From contig NZ_CP109027.1 of assembly GCF_036226885.1 (NCBI RefSeq), positions 4,898,001-4,962,000 of the forward strand: a stretch of 64,000 nt of DNA, read 5' to 3'. The notes below the pieces were generated by a model. The model saw nothing but the letters and a program-made list of their open reading frames with translations. It had not been told where the DNA came from and did no database searches. Position 1 is the stretch's first letter. Every line of letters starts with the position of its first letter. The translations under genes were made by a program, and so were the position numbers. Positions 17,135 to 27,345 of this stretch are shown here, one piece after another. Source of the DNA: Streptomyces sp. NBC_00663 (GTDB taxonomy: Bacteria > Actinomycetota > Actinomycetes > Streptomycetales > Streptomycetaceae).

Positions 17135-18193
17135 ATGGCGCACGAGCCGCAGGTGAGCGACGGGCTGAGCGACGTGTTGGCCGACGAGTTGGGCAGGCGA
17201 CTGAAGGCGTACGAGGGCCGGACCGCCGCCGTTTCCGCCGTCGGCAAGGACCCTGTCAACGCGCCCATGATCCGGCACTGGTGCGAGGCCATGGGCGACA
17301 CCAACCCGGCGTACACCGGCCCCGACGCCATAGCGCCCCCCACCATGCTCCAGGCGTGGACGATGGGCGGCCTCTCAGGCCATACCTCCCGCTCCTCGGC
17401 GTACGACGAACTGCTCACCCTCCTCGACGAGTCGGGCTGCACCTCGGTCGTCGCCACCGACTGCGAGCAGGAGTACGTCCGCCCCCTGCGCCCAGGTGAC
17501 GAGATCACGTTCGACGCGGTCATCGAGTCCGTGTCGGACCGCAAGACGACAAAACTCGGCACGGGCTACTTCGTCACGACCCGCATGGACATCCACGTCG
17601 GCCCCGACCTGGCCGGCACCCACCGCTTCCGCATCCTCAAGTACGCACCGGCACATCGGAGGGAGGGCCCACCGCGGCAGGAATCCGAGCGGCAGAAACC
17701 CGAGCGGCAGGAACCCGAGCGTGCGGCGCCTCGGCAGGAGAAGCCTCCTCACGAGAAGCCCCCGCGTCCACGCCCCGTCGTCAACCGTGACAACGTCGGC
17801 TTCTGGGAGGGCGTCCGCGAGCGCCGTCTGCTGATACAGCGCTGCACCGGCTGCTCCACGCTGCGCCACCCCTGGCTGCCCGGTTGCGCCGCGTGCGGAC
17901 ACCCGGGGTGGGACACGGTCGAGGCGAGCGGTACGGGCCAGGTCCACTCGTACGTGGTCATGCATCACCCGCCCTTCCCGGCCTTCGACCCTCCCTACGC
18001 GGTCGCGTTGATAGAGCTCACGGAAGGCGTGCGAATGATCAGCAACGTGATCGGGGTGGCGTACGACAAGGTGCGGATCGGTATGCCGGTACGGCTCGAA
18101 TTCAAGGCGTACGACGAGGAGTTGGTGCTGCCGGTCTTCCGGGCCGAGGAAAGTCGCGCCGCCGTCGGGGGAGGTTCCCGTGCGGCCCGGTGA
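17135..18193 (+). CDS. ChsH2-like MaoC/DUF35 fusion (enoyl-CoA hydratase subunit with Zn ribbon-OB domain)
   Basis: This 352-residue protein has an N-terminal MaoC hot-dog domain (~20-165, with NAPMIRHWCEAMGDTNPAYT) and a C-terminal DUF35 domain (~215-340). The DUF35 zinc ribbon is CTGC...CAAC and is followed by an OB fold. The domains match mycobacterial ChsH2, which pairs with ChsH1 to hydrate the steroid side-chain enoyl-CoA; its DUF35 part docks Ltp2. The linker (~170-210) is an unusual ERQKPERQEPER-type charged repeat. ATG 17135 has GGAGGT 9 bp upstream. The next two genes complete the same trio. Confidence 0.85.
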   Translation: MAHEPQVSDGLSDVLADELGRRLKAYEGRTAAVSAVGKDPVNAPMIRHWCEAMGDTNPAYTGPDAIAPPTMLQAWTMGGLSGHTSRSSAYDELLTLLDESGCTSVVATDCEQEYVRPLRPGDEITFDAVIESVSDRKTTKLGTGYFVTTRMDIHVGPDLAGTHRFRILKYAPAHRREGPPRQESERQKPERQEPERAAPRQEKPPHEKPPRPRPVVNRDNVGFWEGVRERRLLIQRCTGCSTLRHPWLPGCAACGHPGWDTVEASGTGQVHSYVVMHHPPFPAFDPPYAVALIELTEGVRMISNVIGVAYDKVRIGMPVRLEFKAYDEELVLPVFRAEESRAAVGGGSRAAR

Positions 18194-18749
18194 GCAACTA
18201 CCGCCGTTGGAGATCCCGGTGACCCGCACTCTCGTCGTCGCCGGGGCCATCGCCTCCCGCGACTACCAGGACGTGCACCACGACGCCGAGCTGGCCCGGC
18301 AGAAGGGCTCCCCCGACATCTTCATGAACATCCTGACCACCAACGGCCTGGTCGGCCGCTACATCACCGACCACTTCGGACCGACGGCCGTCCTGCGCCG
18401 TGTGGCCATCCGGCTGGGCGCCCCCAACTACCCCGGGGACACGATGGTGTTGAGAGGCACGGTCGAGGAGATCACCGAGGGGGCGGACGGCGACACGGCG
18501 ACGGTCCGCGTGACCGGGGACAACGCCATCGGCAGACACGTCACGGGGACGGTGACGGTCACGGTCCCTCCGACAGCCGACGTGCCTGTGACGTCCGCGG
18601 CGCCCTCGACGGCCGACGTGCCGGTGACGTCCGTGGTGCCCTCGACAGCCGACGTCCCTTCAACAGCCGACGTGTCCTCGGCGGCCCCGGCGCCCTCGGC
18701 AACCGCCGTGCCCTCGGAAGTGACCGCCCCCGCAGGAGGTGCCGGATGA
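18180..18749 (+). CDS. ChsH1-like MaoC-family dehydratase with repetitive tail
   Basis: Residues ~1-125 form a hot-dog fold related to ChsH1 (SRDYQDVHHDAELARQKGSPD, then NILTTNGLVGRYITDHFGP). The paired His and the catalytic-loop Asp expected of a hydratase subunit are visible in this stretch. The last ~60 residues are a Thr/Ala/Asp/Val/Pro tail repeating STADVP units, not part of the family. The GTG start overlaps the upstream gene by 14 bp with GGGAGG in front, so translation is coupled. With the preceding protein it should form the heteromeric hydratase. Confidence 0.8.
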   Translation: MRPGEQLPPLEIPVTRTLVVAGAIASRDYQDVHHDAELARQKGSPDIFMNILTTNGLVGRYITDHFGPTAVLRRVAIRLGAPNYPGDTMVLRGTVEEITEGADGDTATVRVTGDNAIGRHVTGTVTVTVPPTADVPVTSAAPSTADVPVTSVVPSTADVPSTADVSSAAPAPSATAVPSEVTAPAGGAG

Positions 18750-19912
18750 GTGTGCGTACGCGGGACTCCCTCGGTGGGCGGGCGGCGATCGTCGGTATCG
18801 GGGCCACGGAGTTCTCCAAGGAATCCGGGCGCAGCGAGCTGAGCCTGGCCGCCGAAGCGGTGCGGGCGGCGTTGGAGGACGCCGGGCTGACGCCCGCCGA
18901 CGTGGACGGGATGGTGACGTTCACGATGGACACCAGCCCTGAGATCACCGTCGCCCAGGCCTGCGGCATCGGTGAGCTGTCGTTCTTCTCCCGCGTCCAC
19001 TACGGCGGCGGCGCGGCCTGCGCGACCGTGCAGCAGGCGGCGCTGGCGGTGGCGGCGGGTGTCGCGGAGGTGGTGGTCTGCTACCGCGCCTTCAACGAGC
19101 GTTCGGGGCGTCGCTTCGGCTCCGGGGTGCAGCACCGGGAGCCGTCGGCGGAGGGGGTGGCGCTCGGCTGGTCCCTGCCGTTCGGGCTGCTCACCCCGGC
19201 GTCCTGGGTGGCGATGGCGGCCCAGCGCTATCTGCACACGTACGGCCTGACACCGGGGGCCTTCGGACAGGTGGCCGTCACCGCCCGCAGACACGCGGCG
19301 ACCAACCCGGCGGCCTACTTCCACGGCCGCCCCATCACCCTCGCCGACCACGCCGCCTCGCGCTGGATCGTGGAGCCGCTCCGCCTCCTCGACTGCTGCC
19401 AGGAGACGGACGGCGGCCAGGCCCTGGTCGTTACCTCGCTGGAGCGGGCGCGGGACCTCATGAACCCGCCCGCCGTCGTGGCCGCCGCCGCTCAGGGGGC
19501 GGGCCGGGCCCAGGAGCAGATGACCAGCTTCTACCGCGACGACCTGGCCGGCCTGCCGGAGATGGGCGTGGTGGCCCGCCAGCTGTGGCGGACGTCGGGG
19601 CTCACCCCGGCCGACATCGACGTGGGGATCCTGTACGACCACTTCACGCCGTTCGTGCTGATGCAGCTGGAGGAGTTCGGGTTCTGCGGGAAGGGGGAGG
19701 CGGCGGACTTCGTGGCCGAGGGGCGACTGCCGCTGAACACGCACGGAGGACAACTGGGGGAGGCGTATCTGCACGGGATGAACGGAATGGCGGAGGGCGT
19801 GCGTCAGATAAGAGGGACGGCCGTGAACCCCATACCCTCGGCCCGCCGGGTCCTGGTGACGGCGGGGACGGGAGTGCCGACGTCGGGGCTGGTGCTCACG
19901 GCGGACGGATGA
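18746..19912 (+). CDS. Ltp2-like thiolase-fold lipid-transfer protein (acyl-CoA retro-aldolase)
   Basis: The 388-residue SCP-x type thiolase-fold protein has GGRAAIVGIGATEFSKESGR at the N-terminus, EITVAQACGIG and YGGGAACATVQQA in the nucleophile region, and THGGQLGEAYLHGMNG near the C-terminus. In mycobacteria Ltp2 works with the DUF35 domain of ChsH2 to release propionyl-CoA from the steroid 17-side chain by retro-aldol cleavage. The ATG overlaps the upstream stop (ATGA), as expected for a stoichiometric complex. No other sterol-ring genes are in view, so the substrate could be another branched acyl-CoA. Confidence 0.85.
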   Translation: MSVRTRDSLGGRAAIVGIGATEFSKESGRSELSLAAEAVRAALEDAGLTPADVDGMVTFTMDTSPEITVAQACGIGELSFFSRVHYGGGAACATVQQAALAVAAGVAEVVVCYRAFNERSGRRFGSGVQHREPSAEGVALGWSLPFGLLTPASWVAMAAQRYLHTYGLTPGAFGQVAVTARRHAATNPAAYFHGRPITLADHAASRWIVEPLRLLDCCQETDGGQALVVTSLERARDLMNPPAVVAAAAQGAGRAQEQMTSFYRDDLAGLPEMGVVARQLWRTSGLTPADIDVGILYDHFTPFVLMQLEEFGFCGKGEAADFVAEGRLPLNTHGGQLGEAYLHGMNGMAEGVRQIRGTAVNPIPSARRVLVTAGTGVPTSGLVLTADG

Positions 19913-20239
19913 CATCCGAGGAGTCGCCCAGGGAGGCCGTCGAGGAGACAACCAACGGGGCCGCCGAGGAGACCTGCAACGGGCCGCTGAGGAGACCGCC
20001 GAGGGACCGTCGCGGAGAGCTTCATGGATGTCACGATGGAGGCCCCCCAGGACGGCCCCCCAGGACGGCCCCCAGGACGGCCCCCAGGACGACCCCCCAG
20101 GGGTCATCCCGCAGTAGTTCCCGGGCTCTCGTCCACCCTCAGGAGGTGGAGCCACCCCTACCCCTACAACCTGAGGCGGAGTCGTCTTCGGGACCTGCGG
20201 CCGATGAGCGGGAGGCACCCTCGCTCCTAGCGTGGAGCC
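19913..20239. repeat. Noncoding gap with two sets of short tandem repeats
   Basis: After the Ltp2-like stop, units of GAGGAGAC plus an AACGGGCC-like tract repeat about every 24 bp (19918-19995). From 20041 to 20103 five near-copies of a 13-bp unit, CCCCCCAGGACGG, run in tandem. An ATG overlapping the stop (19909) opens a frame through this region (starting MTSEESPREAVEETT), but its codons become repetitive and it runs into the sigma-factor gene in another frame. I regard it as untranslated. Confidence 0.6.
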
Positions 20240-20806
20240 ATGACCACACCCGTCTGCACCAGCGCTTCGGACGCCGCAGTACCGGCGAGGCAGACCCGCC
20301 CGCATGCGACGTACCCCTCCTTCTCGTCGTACGTGAAGGCACGCCAGCCGGTGCTGCTGCGTACCGCCCGGTCGCTGACCGCGAACCCGAGCGACGCGGA
20401 GGACCTGTTGCAGACCGCGCTCACCAAGACGTACGTCGCCTGGGAGCGGATCGAGGACCACCGGGCGCTGGACGGCTATGTGCGCCGGGCGCTGCTGAAC
20501 ACACGCACCTCTCAGTGGCGCAAGCGCAAGGTGGATGAGTTCGCGACGGACGAGATCCCGGAGCCCGAGCCGCTGCCCGGCGGGGACGACCCGGCCGAAC
20601 AGCAGGCGCTGCACGACGCGATGTGGCGGGCGATCATGAAGCTGCCGGCCCGGCAGCGGGCGATGGTCGTCCTCAGGTACTACGAGGATCTGAGCGAGGT
20701 ACAGACGGCGGAGGTGCTCGGGGTGTCGGTGGGCACCGTGAAGTCGGCGGTGTCGCGGGCACTGGGCAAGCTGCGCGAGGACCCGGAACTGGGCCTGGTG
20801 CGTTAG
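20240..20806 (+). CDS. SigE-family ECF RNA polymerase sigma factor
   Basis: The 188-residue protein has region 2 at ~25-95 (SFSSYVKARQPVLLRTARSL, then DAEDLLQTALTKTYVAWERI) and region 4 at ~125-180 (LPARQRAMVVLRYYEDLSEV, then SVGTVKSAVSRALGKLRE). It belongs to the actinobacterial SigE-family subgroup of ECF factors. No anti-sigma gene is adjacent; the flanking genes are the Ltp2-like operon and an acyl-CoA ligase. The start is the ATG at 20240, which lacks a clear ribosome site. Confidence 0.88.
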   Translation: MTTPVCTSASDAAVPARQTRPHATYPSFSSYVKARQPVLLRTARSLTANPSDAEDLLQTALTKTYVAWERIEDHRALDGYVRRALLNTRTSQWRKRKVDEFATDEIPEPEPLPGGDDPAEQQALHDAMWRAIMKLPARQRAMVVLRYYEDLSEVQTAEVLGVSVGTVKSAVSRALGKLREDPELGLVR

Positions 20807-20904
20807 GCCGCCCGGCGGGCCTGCGGCGGGCAGTACCGTTCCTCCCCGGTACCCCCCGCCCGCTGTGAACGCAACGTGACGTGATCGATCACCGCGGCCT
20901 AGTG

Positions 20905-20922
20905 ACATACCAAGCGGTATGT
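20905..20922. promoter_or_regulatory. TetR-type operator for the acyl-CoA ligase gene
   Basis: ACATACC-AAGC-GGTATGT is a perfect inverted repeat 58 bp upstream of the ligase start. Sites with CATACC/GGTATG arms are typical of TetR repressors of fatty-acid catabolism that release on acyl-CoA binding. A second perfect palindrome, GTGATCGATCAC, lies at 20881-20892. Confidence 0.6.
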
Positions 20923-20980
20923 GAGCAGAATCAGCCCAACCCTTACTACCGCGTAGGCAATGTCGCCCCGGGAGGACGCC

Positions 20981-22636
<1,656 letters not shown>

Positions 22637-22647
22637 CAGACCCCCGT

Positions 22648-22685
22648 CGGCACCAACTGGCCCGCGAAAGGCTCAGTTGGTGCCG
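22648..22685. terminator. Bidirectional terminator overlapping the scaffold gene's 3' end
   Basis: CGGCACCAACTG (22648-22659) pairs perfectly with CAGTTGGTGCCG (22674-22685). The right arm contains the stop and last codons of the minus-strand scaffold protein, so one hairpin serves both convergent genes. Confidence 0.8.
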
Positions 22686-25600
22686 ATCCGTGCGAGCAGG
22701 TCCACGATCCGCGCCTGCACCTCGGCACTGGTCGACCGCTCCGCCAGGAACAGCACCGTCTCCCCGGACGCCAGCCGCGGCAGGTCCGCCTGGTCGACGG
22801 CGGCGGTGTAGACGACGAGCGGGGTGCGGTTGAGCTGCCCGTTCGCCCGCAGCCAGTCCACGATCCCGGCCTGCCGCCGATGCACCTGCAACAGGTCCAT
22901 CACCACCAGGTTCGGCCGGAACTGCCCCGCCAGCGCCACCGCGTCCGCGTCGCTCGCGGCCCGCGCCACCTGCATCCCGCGCCGCTCCAGCGTCGCCGTC
23001 AGCGCCAGCGCGATCTCCGCGTGCTCCTCGATCAGCAGCACCCGCGGCGGATGCTGCTCACTGTCCCGCGGCGCGAGCGCCTTCAGGAGTACGGCGGGAT
23101 CGGCGCCGTACGCCGCCTCGCGCGTCGCCTGTCCGAGCCCCGCGGTCACCATCACCGGTACCTGCGCCGTGACGGCGGCCTCCCGCAGCGACTGGAGCGC
23201 GGTCCGCGTGATCGGCCCCGTCAGCGGGTCCACGAACAGCGCGGCCGGGAAGGCGGCGATCTGCGCGTCGACCTCCTCGCGCGAGTGCACGATGACCGGC
23301 CGGTACCCGCGGTCGCTCAGCGCCTGCTGGGTCGTCACGTCCGGCGCGGGCCACACCAGCAGCCGACGCGGATTGTCCAGCGGCTCCGGCGGCAGTTCGT
23401 CGTCCATCGGCTGTGGCCGCGGCGGATCGGCGACCTCCACGGCCCCGCCCGGGCCGTCCAGCGGCTCGGGCCCCTCGGCGGCGTTCTCGTCCGGCGCTCC
23501 TATGGCGTACGACCGTCCGGTGCCCTCGGTCATCTGCGTCAGCCGTGACTGGCCGGCGAGCGACGGCTGCGGTGCGGCAGCGGCGGGCGCGGGGGCCTCC
23601 GCGGTGGGGTGCGGACGGCCCGTGGCCGGGTCGGGCGGCGTACCGAGCTTGCGGCGCCGGCCGGACCCCCCCGGCTGATGCGGCGCGGGCGTCGCCGACG
23701 TCTGCGGCTGCTGCACCTGGGCCGCCTGCCGGGTGAACGGCACGCCCTGCCCCAGCGTCCGCACGCTGATCGCCCGCCCCTGCGTGGAGTTCGGGTCGAC
23801 GGGAGCGGCGGGAGCGGCGGGCGCCACCGCCTCGGCGGGCAACGGCTGAGCAGCACGCGCCGGCGCCTGAGCCGGTGCCGTACTGGCGACGGCCTCGGGC
23901 GGCAACGGTGTGCCGGGCGCAGGAGTACCGGCGGACTGCGCGGCGGCCCCGGCACCAGCCGTGCCGTCGGCGCCGCCGGGGCCGACGGTGCCGTCAGCCG
24001 TGGCCCAGGGCTGCGATGCGGCCTCGGCCGGAAGCGGCTGCGCGGGAGCGACGGCCGCGTTCGGAGCCTGAGCCTGAGCCTGAACCGGAGACAGAGCCTG
24101 GGCGGGCGACGCGGTCTGGCCGGTGGCGTTCTGGGCCGGCACGGACACGCCAGGAGCGACGCCCTGCGCCGGCACCGGCTGAGCGGGCACTGGCTGAGCG
24201 GGCACCGGCTGGTCCGGAGCCGCCGTCACCTGGACGCCCTGCCCCGAGGCCGCCTGCTGCGGTACCGGAACCCCCGGCGCGGGCGCCCCGGCGGCCTCAG
24301 CGGGCTGACCCACGGCCCGGCGACGCCGACCCGTCGGCGCGCTCGCGGGGTGCGGCTGCGGCGGAGTGTGGTCCTCGGCCTGGTCGTGCGGCACCGCGTC
24401 GTGCCGCCCGTCGTCGACGAGCCCGGCGGGCATGGCGGCGGGCACAGCAGCGGGCGCGGCCTGCCCGGGAACGTGTACGGCGACCTGGGCGCCGGACGCC
24501 TGCGGTGGCACGGCGGCCTGGGCCTGAGCCGGAACGGGAACCGCAGCCGCAGCCGGAGCCGGGGCCTGCTGCGCAGGGACCTGCGAAGCCACAGCGGCCC
24601 CCTGCCCCTGCCCCTGCCCCGGCGGCACCTCTGCACCGGCACCCTCGGGACCACGGTCCGCCTCCGCGGGCGGCAGGGCGAACACCGCACGCGGCCCCGC
24701 CTCCTGCGCGGCCGCACGCTCGTTCGCGGCGGCCAGCGCACGCCGTCGACGCCCGGTCGGCTGAGTCTCCCCGCCGGCCCCGGCCCCGTCCCCGGACGCC
24801 ACCGCGGGCAACGCGGGCGGCAACGCATGCTGCGCAGGTGCGGGCACCCCCTGCGCCGACACCCCCTGTGCCGACACCCCCTGTGCCGACACCCCCTGCG
24901 GCGGCACTCCCTGCGGCGGTACGGTCCCGCCCAGCCCGCTGCCCATGGCCGCGGTACCCGCGGCATGCTCGGCGGCGGTCATGACGGCACCCTCGGAGAC
25001 ACCGGCACCTATGGCGACATCAGCGGCGGCGCCGGCGGCAGCACCCGCGGCCCCGTCACCCCCGGCGATCTCGGCAGGCCGCCCCCGCCGCCGACCGGTA
25101 CCGCCGGCCGCGTCCCCGGACTCCACGCCCGTCTGCGCCGCGACCTGCGCCGCCTCCTCCGCCGTACGCCTCCTGCGGCGCCCGGTCGGAGCGGTACCGC
25201 CGCCGCCCTCACCCGGGCCCTCGGCGGAGCTGTCGGAGTCGGCGGCCAGGTCCTCGCTCTCCAGGAACGCGTCGACGGACGACCGCCGCGCCCGGCGTCG
25301 TCCACCCGCGTCGGTCGTCTCCGGAGCGGCCTCGATCGCGGCCGGACCGGAGGCGGAGGGGTCGGCCGGAACAGCGCCCGCGCCACCCCCGATCGGCACT
25401 TCGAGGACGTAGGCGCTGCCGCTCATCCCCGGCACTTCATGCGTCTGGAGCACACCGCCGTGCGCCCGCACGATCCCGCGCACGATCGGCTCGTGCACCG
25501 GGTCTCCCCCGGCGTACGGGCCGCGCACCTCGATCCGTACGACCTCGCCGCGCTGGGCGGCGGCGACCACGACCGTGTTGTCCATGTAACCGCCCGCCGA

Positions 25601-27040
25601 GACGGGCGCGTTGCCGGTCGCGTCGACACCGGCGACATCGGCCACGAGGTGGGCGAGGGCGCGGGCGAGCAGCGAGTGGTCGACCTTGGCCTCGATGGGC
25701 GGCGCGTGCACGGCGAACTGCACGCGTCCGGGCCCGACGAGTTCGACCGCACCTTCCACACCCGCCGCGACGACGGCGTCGAGCATCACCTTCGTCCGGG
25801 TGATGCCGTCGCTGCCCGCGTCGAGCCGCTGGTAGGCGAGGACGTTGTCGATGAGCTGGGTGATCCGCGAGTACCCGGCGGACAGATGATGGAGGACCTG
25901 GTTGGCCTCGGGCCACAACTGCCCGGCGTCGTCCGCCGCGAGGGCGGCCAGCTCGCGGCGGAGTTCGTCGAGGGGGCCGCGCAGCGAGGCGCCGAGCAGC
26001 GTCAGCAGCTGCTCGTGCCGCCCGGCGAGAGCCTCGTAGCGGTCCTTCTCCCGTTCGCCCAGGGCGGCGTACCGCTCCTCGCCGGCGGCGAGTTCCTCCG
26101 CGTGCCGCTCCTGGAGCTCCTCGACCTCGGTGACGTGCTTCTGGCGCAGCGCGGTGAGTTCGGAGGCGTGCTCCTCGGAGAGCCGCTCCAACTCGTCCGC
26201 GTGCTGCTTCTCGACGGTGGCCTTCTCCTCGGCGAGGGTGTCGTACGGCCGCCGATCGGCGAAGGTCATGACGGCGCCGACGAGCTGGTCGCCGTCGCGT
26301 ACCGGCGCGGTCGTCAGGTCGACGGAGACCTTCTCGCCCTTCTTCGACCACACCACCTGCCCGCGCACCCGGTGCTTGCGCCCGGAGCGCAGGGTGTCGG
26401 CGAGCGGGGACTCCTCGTAGGGGAAGGGCGTGCCGTCGGCGCGGGAGTGCAGCATCAGCTCGTGCAGCTCGCGCCCGCCGAGGTCGCTGGCCCGGTAGCC
26501 CAGTATCTGCGCGGCGGCCGGGTTGACGAGGACGATCCGCCCATCGGTGTCGGTCCCGACGACGCCTTCCGACGCGGCCCGCAGGATCATCTCGGTCTGC
26601 CGCTGCGACCGGGCCAGCTCGGCCTCGGTGTCGACGGTGCCGGTGAGGTCCCGTACGACGAGCATCAGCAGTTCGTCGCCGCTGTAGCCGTAGCTGTCGT
26701 AGGCCTGCTGGCCGTTCTCCAGATTGGCGCTGGTGACCTCGACGGGGAACTCGACCCCGTCGGTCCGGCGCGCGATCATCCGGGTCGGCTTGGTCCGCCC
26801 CGCCGGATCCATGTGATCGGGCCGCCGCATGGAGCCCGGGATCAGCTTGGAGTCGAACTCGGGCAGCAGATCGAGCAGCCCGCGCCCGACCAATGCCGTA
26901 CCCGGCGTCTCGAATGCCTCGAGCGCGATGGTGTTGGCGTTCACGACGGTCCCATTGGCGTTGACCAGCACCAACGCATCGGGCAGCGCGTCGAGTATGG
27001 CTGCGAGGCGAGCAGCGCCTCGGGATGGCCTGCTGCTCAC
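22673..27040 (-). CDS. Giant PAS-PAS-pseudokinase-receiver scaffold protein
   Basis: The 1455 residues comprise PAS domains at ~10-130 and ~148-265, a charged coiled coil (~267-330), a kinase-like core (~343-545), a ~660-residue Ala/Pro/Gln/Gly linker (~550-1215), a degenerate receiver (~1220-1325) and a second receiver (~1330-1455) that keeps a phospho-acceptor Asp near 1382 (VVMDLL). The dimerisation helix reads LLTLLGASLRGPLDELR where active kinases have SHELRTPL, so the phospho-His is missing, and the ATPase half lacks a recognisable N box. The linker repeats a basic motif (TGRRRRR, TGRRRGRPAE, TGRRRRALAA, TGRRRRAVGQ, SGRRRKLG). It is probably a cytoplasmic signalling scaffold. Start ATG 27038-27040. 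Confidence 0.8.
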   Translation of the reverse strand: MSSRPSRGAARLAAILDALPDALVLVNANGTVVNANTIALEAFETPGTALVGRGLLDLLPEFDSKLIPGSMRRPDHMDPAGRTKPTRMIARRTDGVEFPVEVTSANLENGQQAYDSYGYSGDELLMLVVRDLTGTVDTEAELARSQRQTEMILRAASEGVVGTDTDGRIVLVNPAAAQILGYRASDLGGRELHELMLHSRADGTPFPYEESPLADTLRSGRKHRVRGQVVWSKKGEKVSVDLTTAPVRDGDQLVGAVMTFADRRPYDTLAEEKATVEKQHADELERLSEEHASELTALRQKHVTEVEELQERHAEELAAGEERYAALGEREKDRYEALAGRHEQLLTLLGASLRGPLDELRRELAALAADDAGQLWPEANQVLHHLSAGYSRITQLIDNVLAYQRLDAGSDGITRTKVMLDAVVAAGVEGAVELVGPGRVQFAVHAPPIEAKVDHSLLARALAHLVADVAGVDATGNAPVSAGGYMDNTVVVAAAQRGEVVRIEVRGPYAGGDPVHEPIVRGIVRAHGGVLQTHEVPGMSGSAYVLEVPIGGGAGAVPADPSASGPAAIEAAPETTDAGGRRRARRSSVDAFLESEDLAADSDSSAEGPGEGGGGTAPTGRRRRRTAEEAAQVAAQTGVESGDAAGGTGRRRGRPAEIAGGDGAAGAAAGAAADVAIGAGVSEGAVMTAAEHAAGTAAMGSGLGGTVPPQGVPPQGVSAQGVSAQGVSAQGVPAPAQHALPPALPAVASGDGAGAGGETQPTGRRRRALAAANERAAAQEAGPRAVFALPPAEADRGPEGAGAEVPPGQGQGQGAAVASQVPAQQAPAPAAAAVPVPAQAQAAVPPQASGAQVAVHVPGQAAPAAVPAAMPAGLVDDGRHDAVPHDQAEDHTPPQPHPASAPTGRRRRAVGQPAEAAGAPAPGVPVPQQAASGQGVQVTAAPDQPVPAQPVPAQPVPAQGVAPGVSVPAQNATGQTASPAQALSPVQAQAQAPNAAVAPAQPLPAEAASQPWATADGTVGPGGADGTAGAGAAAQSAGTPAPGTPLPPEAVASTAPAQAPARAAQPLPAEAVAPAAPAAPVDPNSTQGRAISVRTLGQGVPFTRQAAQVQQPQTSATPAPHQPGGSGRRRKLGTPPDPATGRPHPTAEAPAPAAAAPQPSLAGQSRLTQMTEGTGRSYAIGAPDENAAEGPEPLDGPGGAVEVADPPRPQPMDDELPPEPLDNPRRLLVWPAPDVTTQQALSDRGYRPVIVHSREEVDAQIAAFPAALFVDPLTGPITRTALQSLREAAVTAQVPVMVTAGLGQATREAAYGADPAVLLKALAPRDSEQHPPRVLLIEEHAEIALALTATLERRGMQVARAASDADAVALAGQFRPNLVVMDLLQVHRRQAGIVDWLRANGQLNRTPLVVYTAAVDQADLPRLASGETVLFLAERSTSAEVQARIVDLLARIGTN
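24846..24925. repeat. 15-bp tandem repeats in the scaffold linker
   Basis: In-frame tandem units encode PPQGV/SAQGV six times in succession. A shorter PVPAQ tandem lies at ~24170-24215. Such repeats are prone to copy-number change, so linker length may differ between strains. Confidence 0.75.
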
Positions 27041-27345
27041 GAGACGCTTCCTCCCTGTTACCGCATCTTGCCGACCGCTCGGGCCATCTTGCCAACCGGT
27101 CCGCAGCGTGTCACGCGAGGGAGTCTAAGGGCTGCGGTTGCGCGCGCGGCCCCGGATGAGAGGGAGGTCGCACGACGAAGTGACGCAGAACGTGTGCCCG
27201 ACTCCCGCGACCTCTTCCTTCGTCTCCCCTGGACCTTCGCGGTTCGTTTACGCCCTCGCTGAATCCGCCATGAAATGCCTGTGCGGACACGGCGGGTGTA
27301 CGGCGTCGCCGGACCGCCGCAGGACCTGCGGGGCCGCCGGACGCG
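27041..27345 (-). other. 305-bp gap upstream of the scaffold gene
   Basis: It should contain the promoter of the minus-strand scaffold gene and the 3' region of the inhibitor gene. I see no terminator, operator or coding frame with proper codon bias here. Confidence 0.4.

Noticed and set aside
22846..25250. Possible CRISPR array in the scaffold gene's repetitive stretch
   Set aside because: The repeats are in-frame 15-bp coding units without unique spacers.
23609..27262. 1217-codon plus-strand open frame antisense to the scaffold gene
   Set aside because: The scaffold frame has PAS and receiver domains; this one has Arg/Gly/Leu repeats mirroring the linker.
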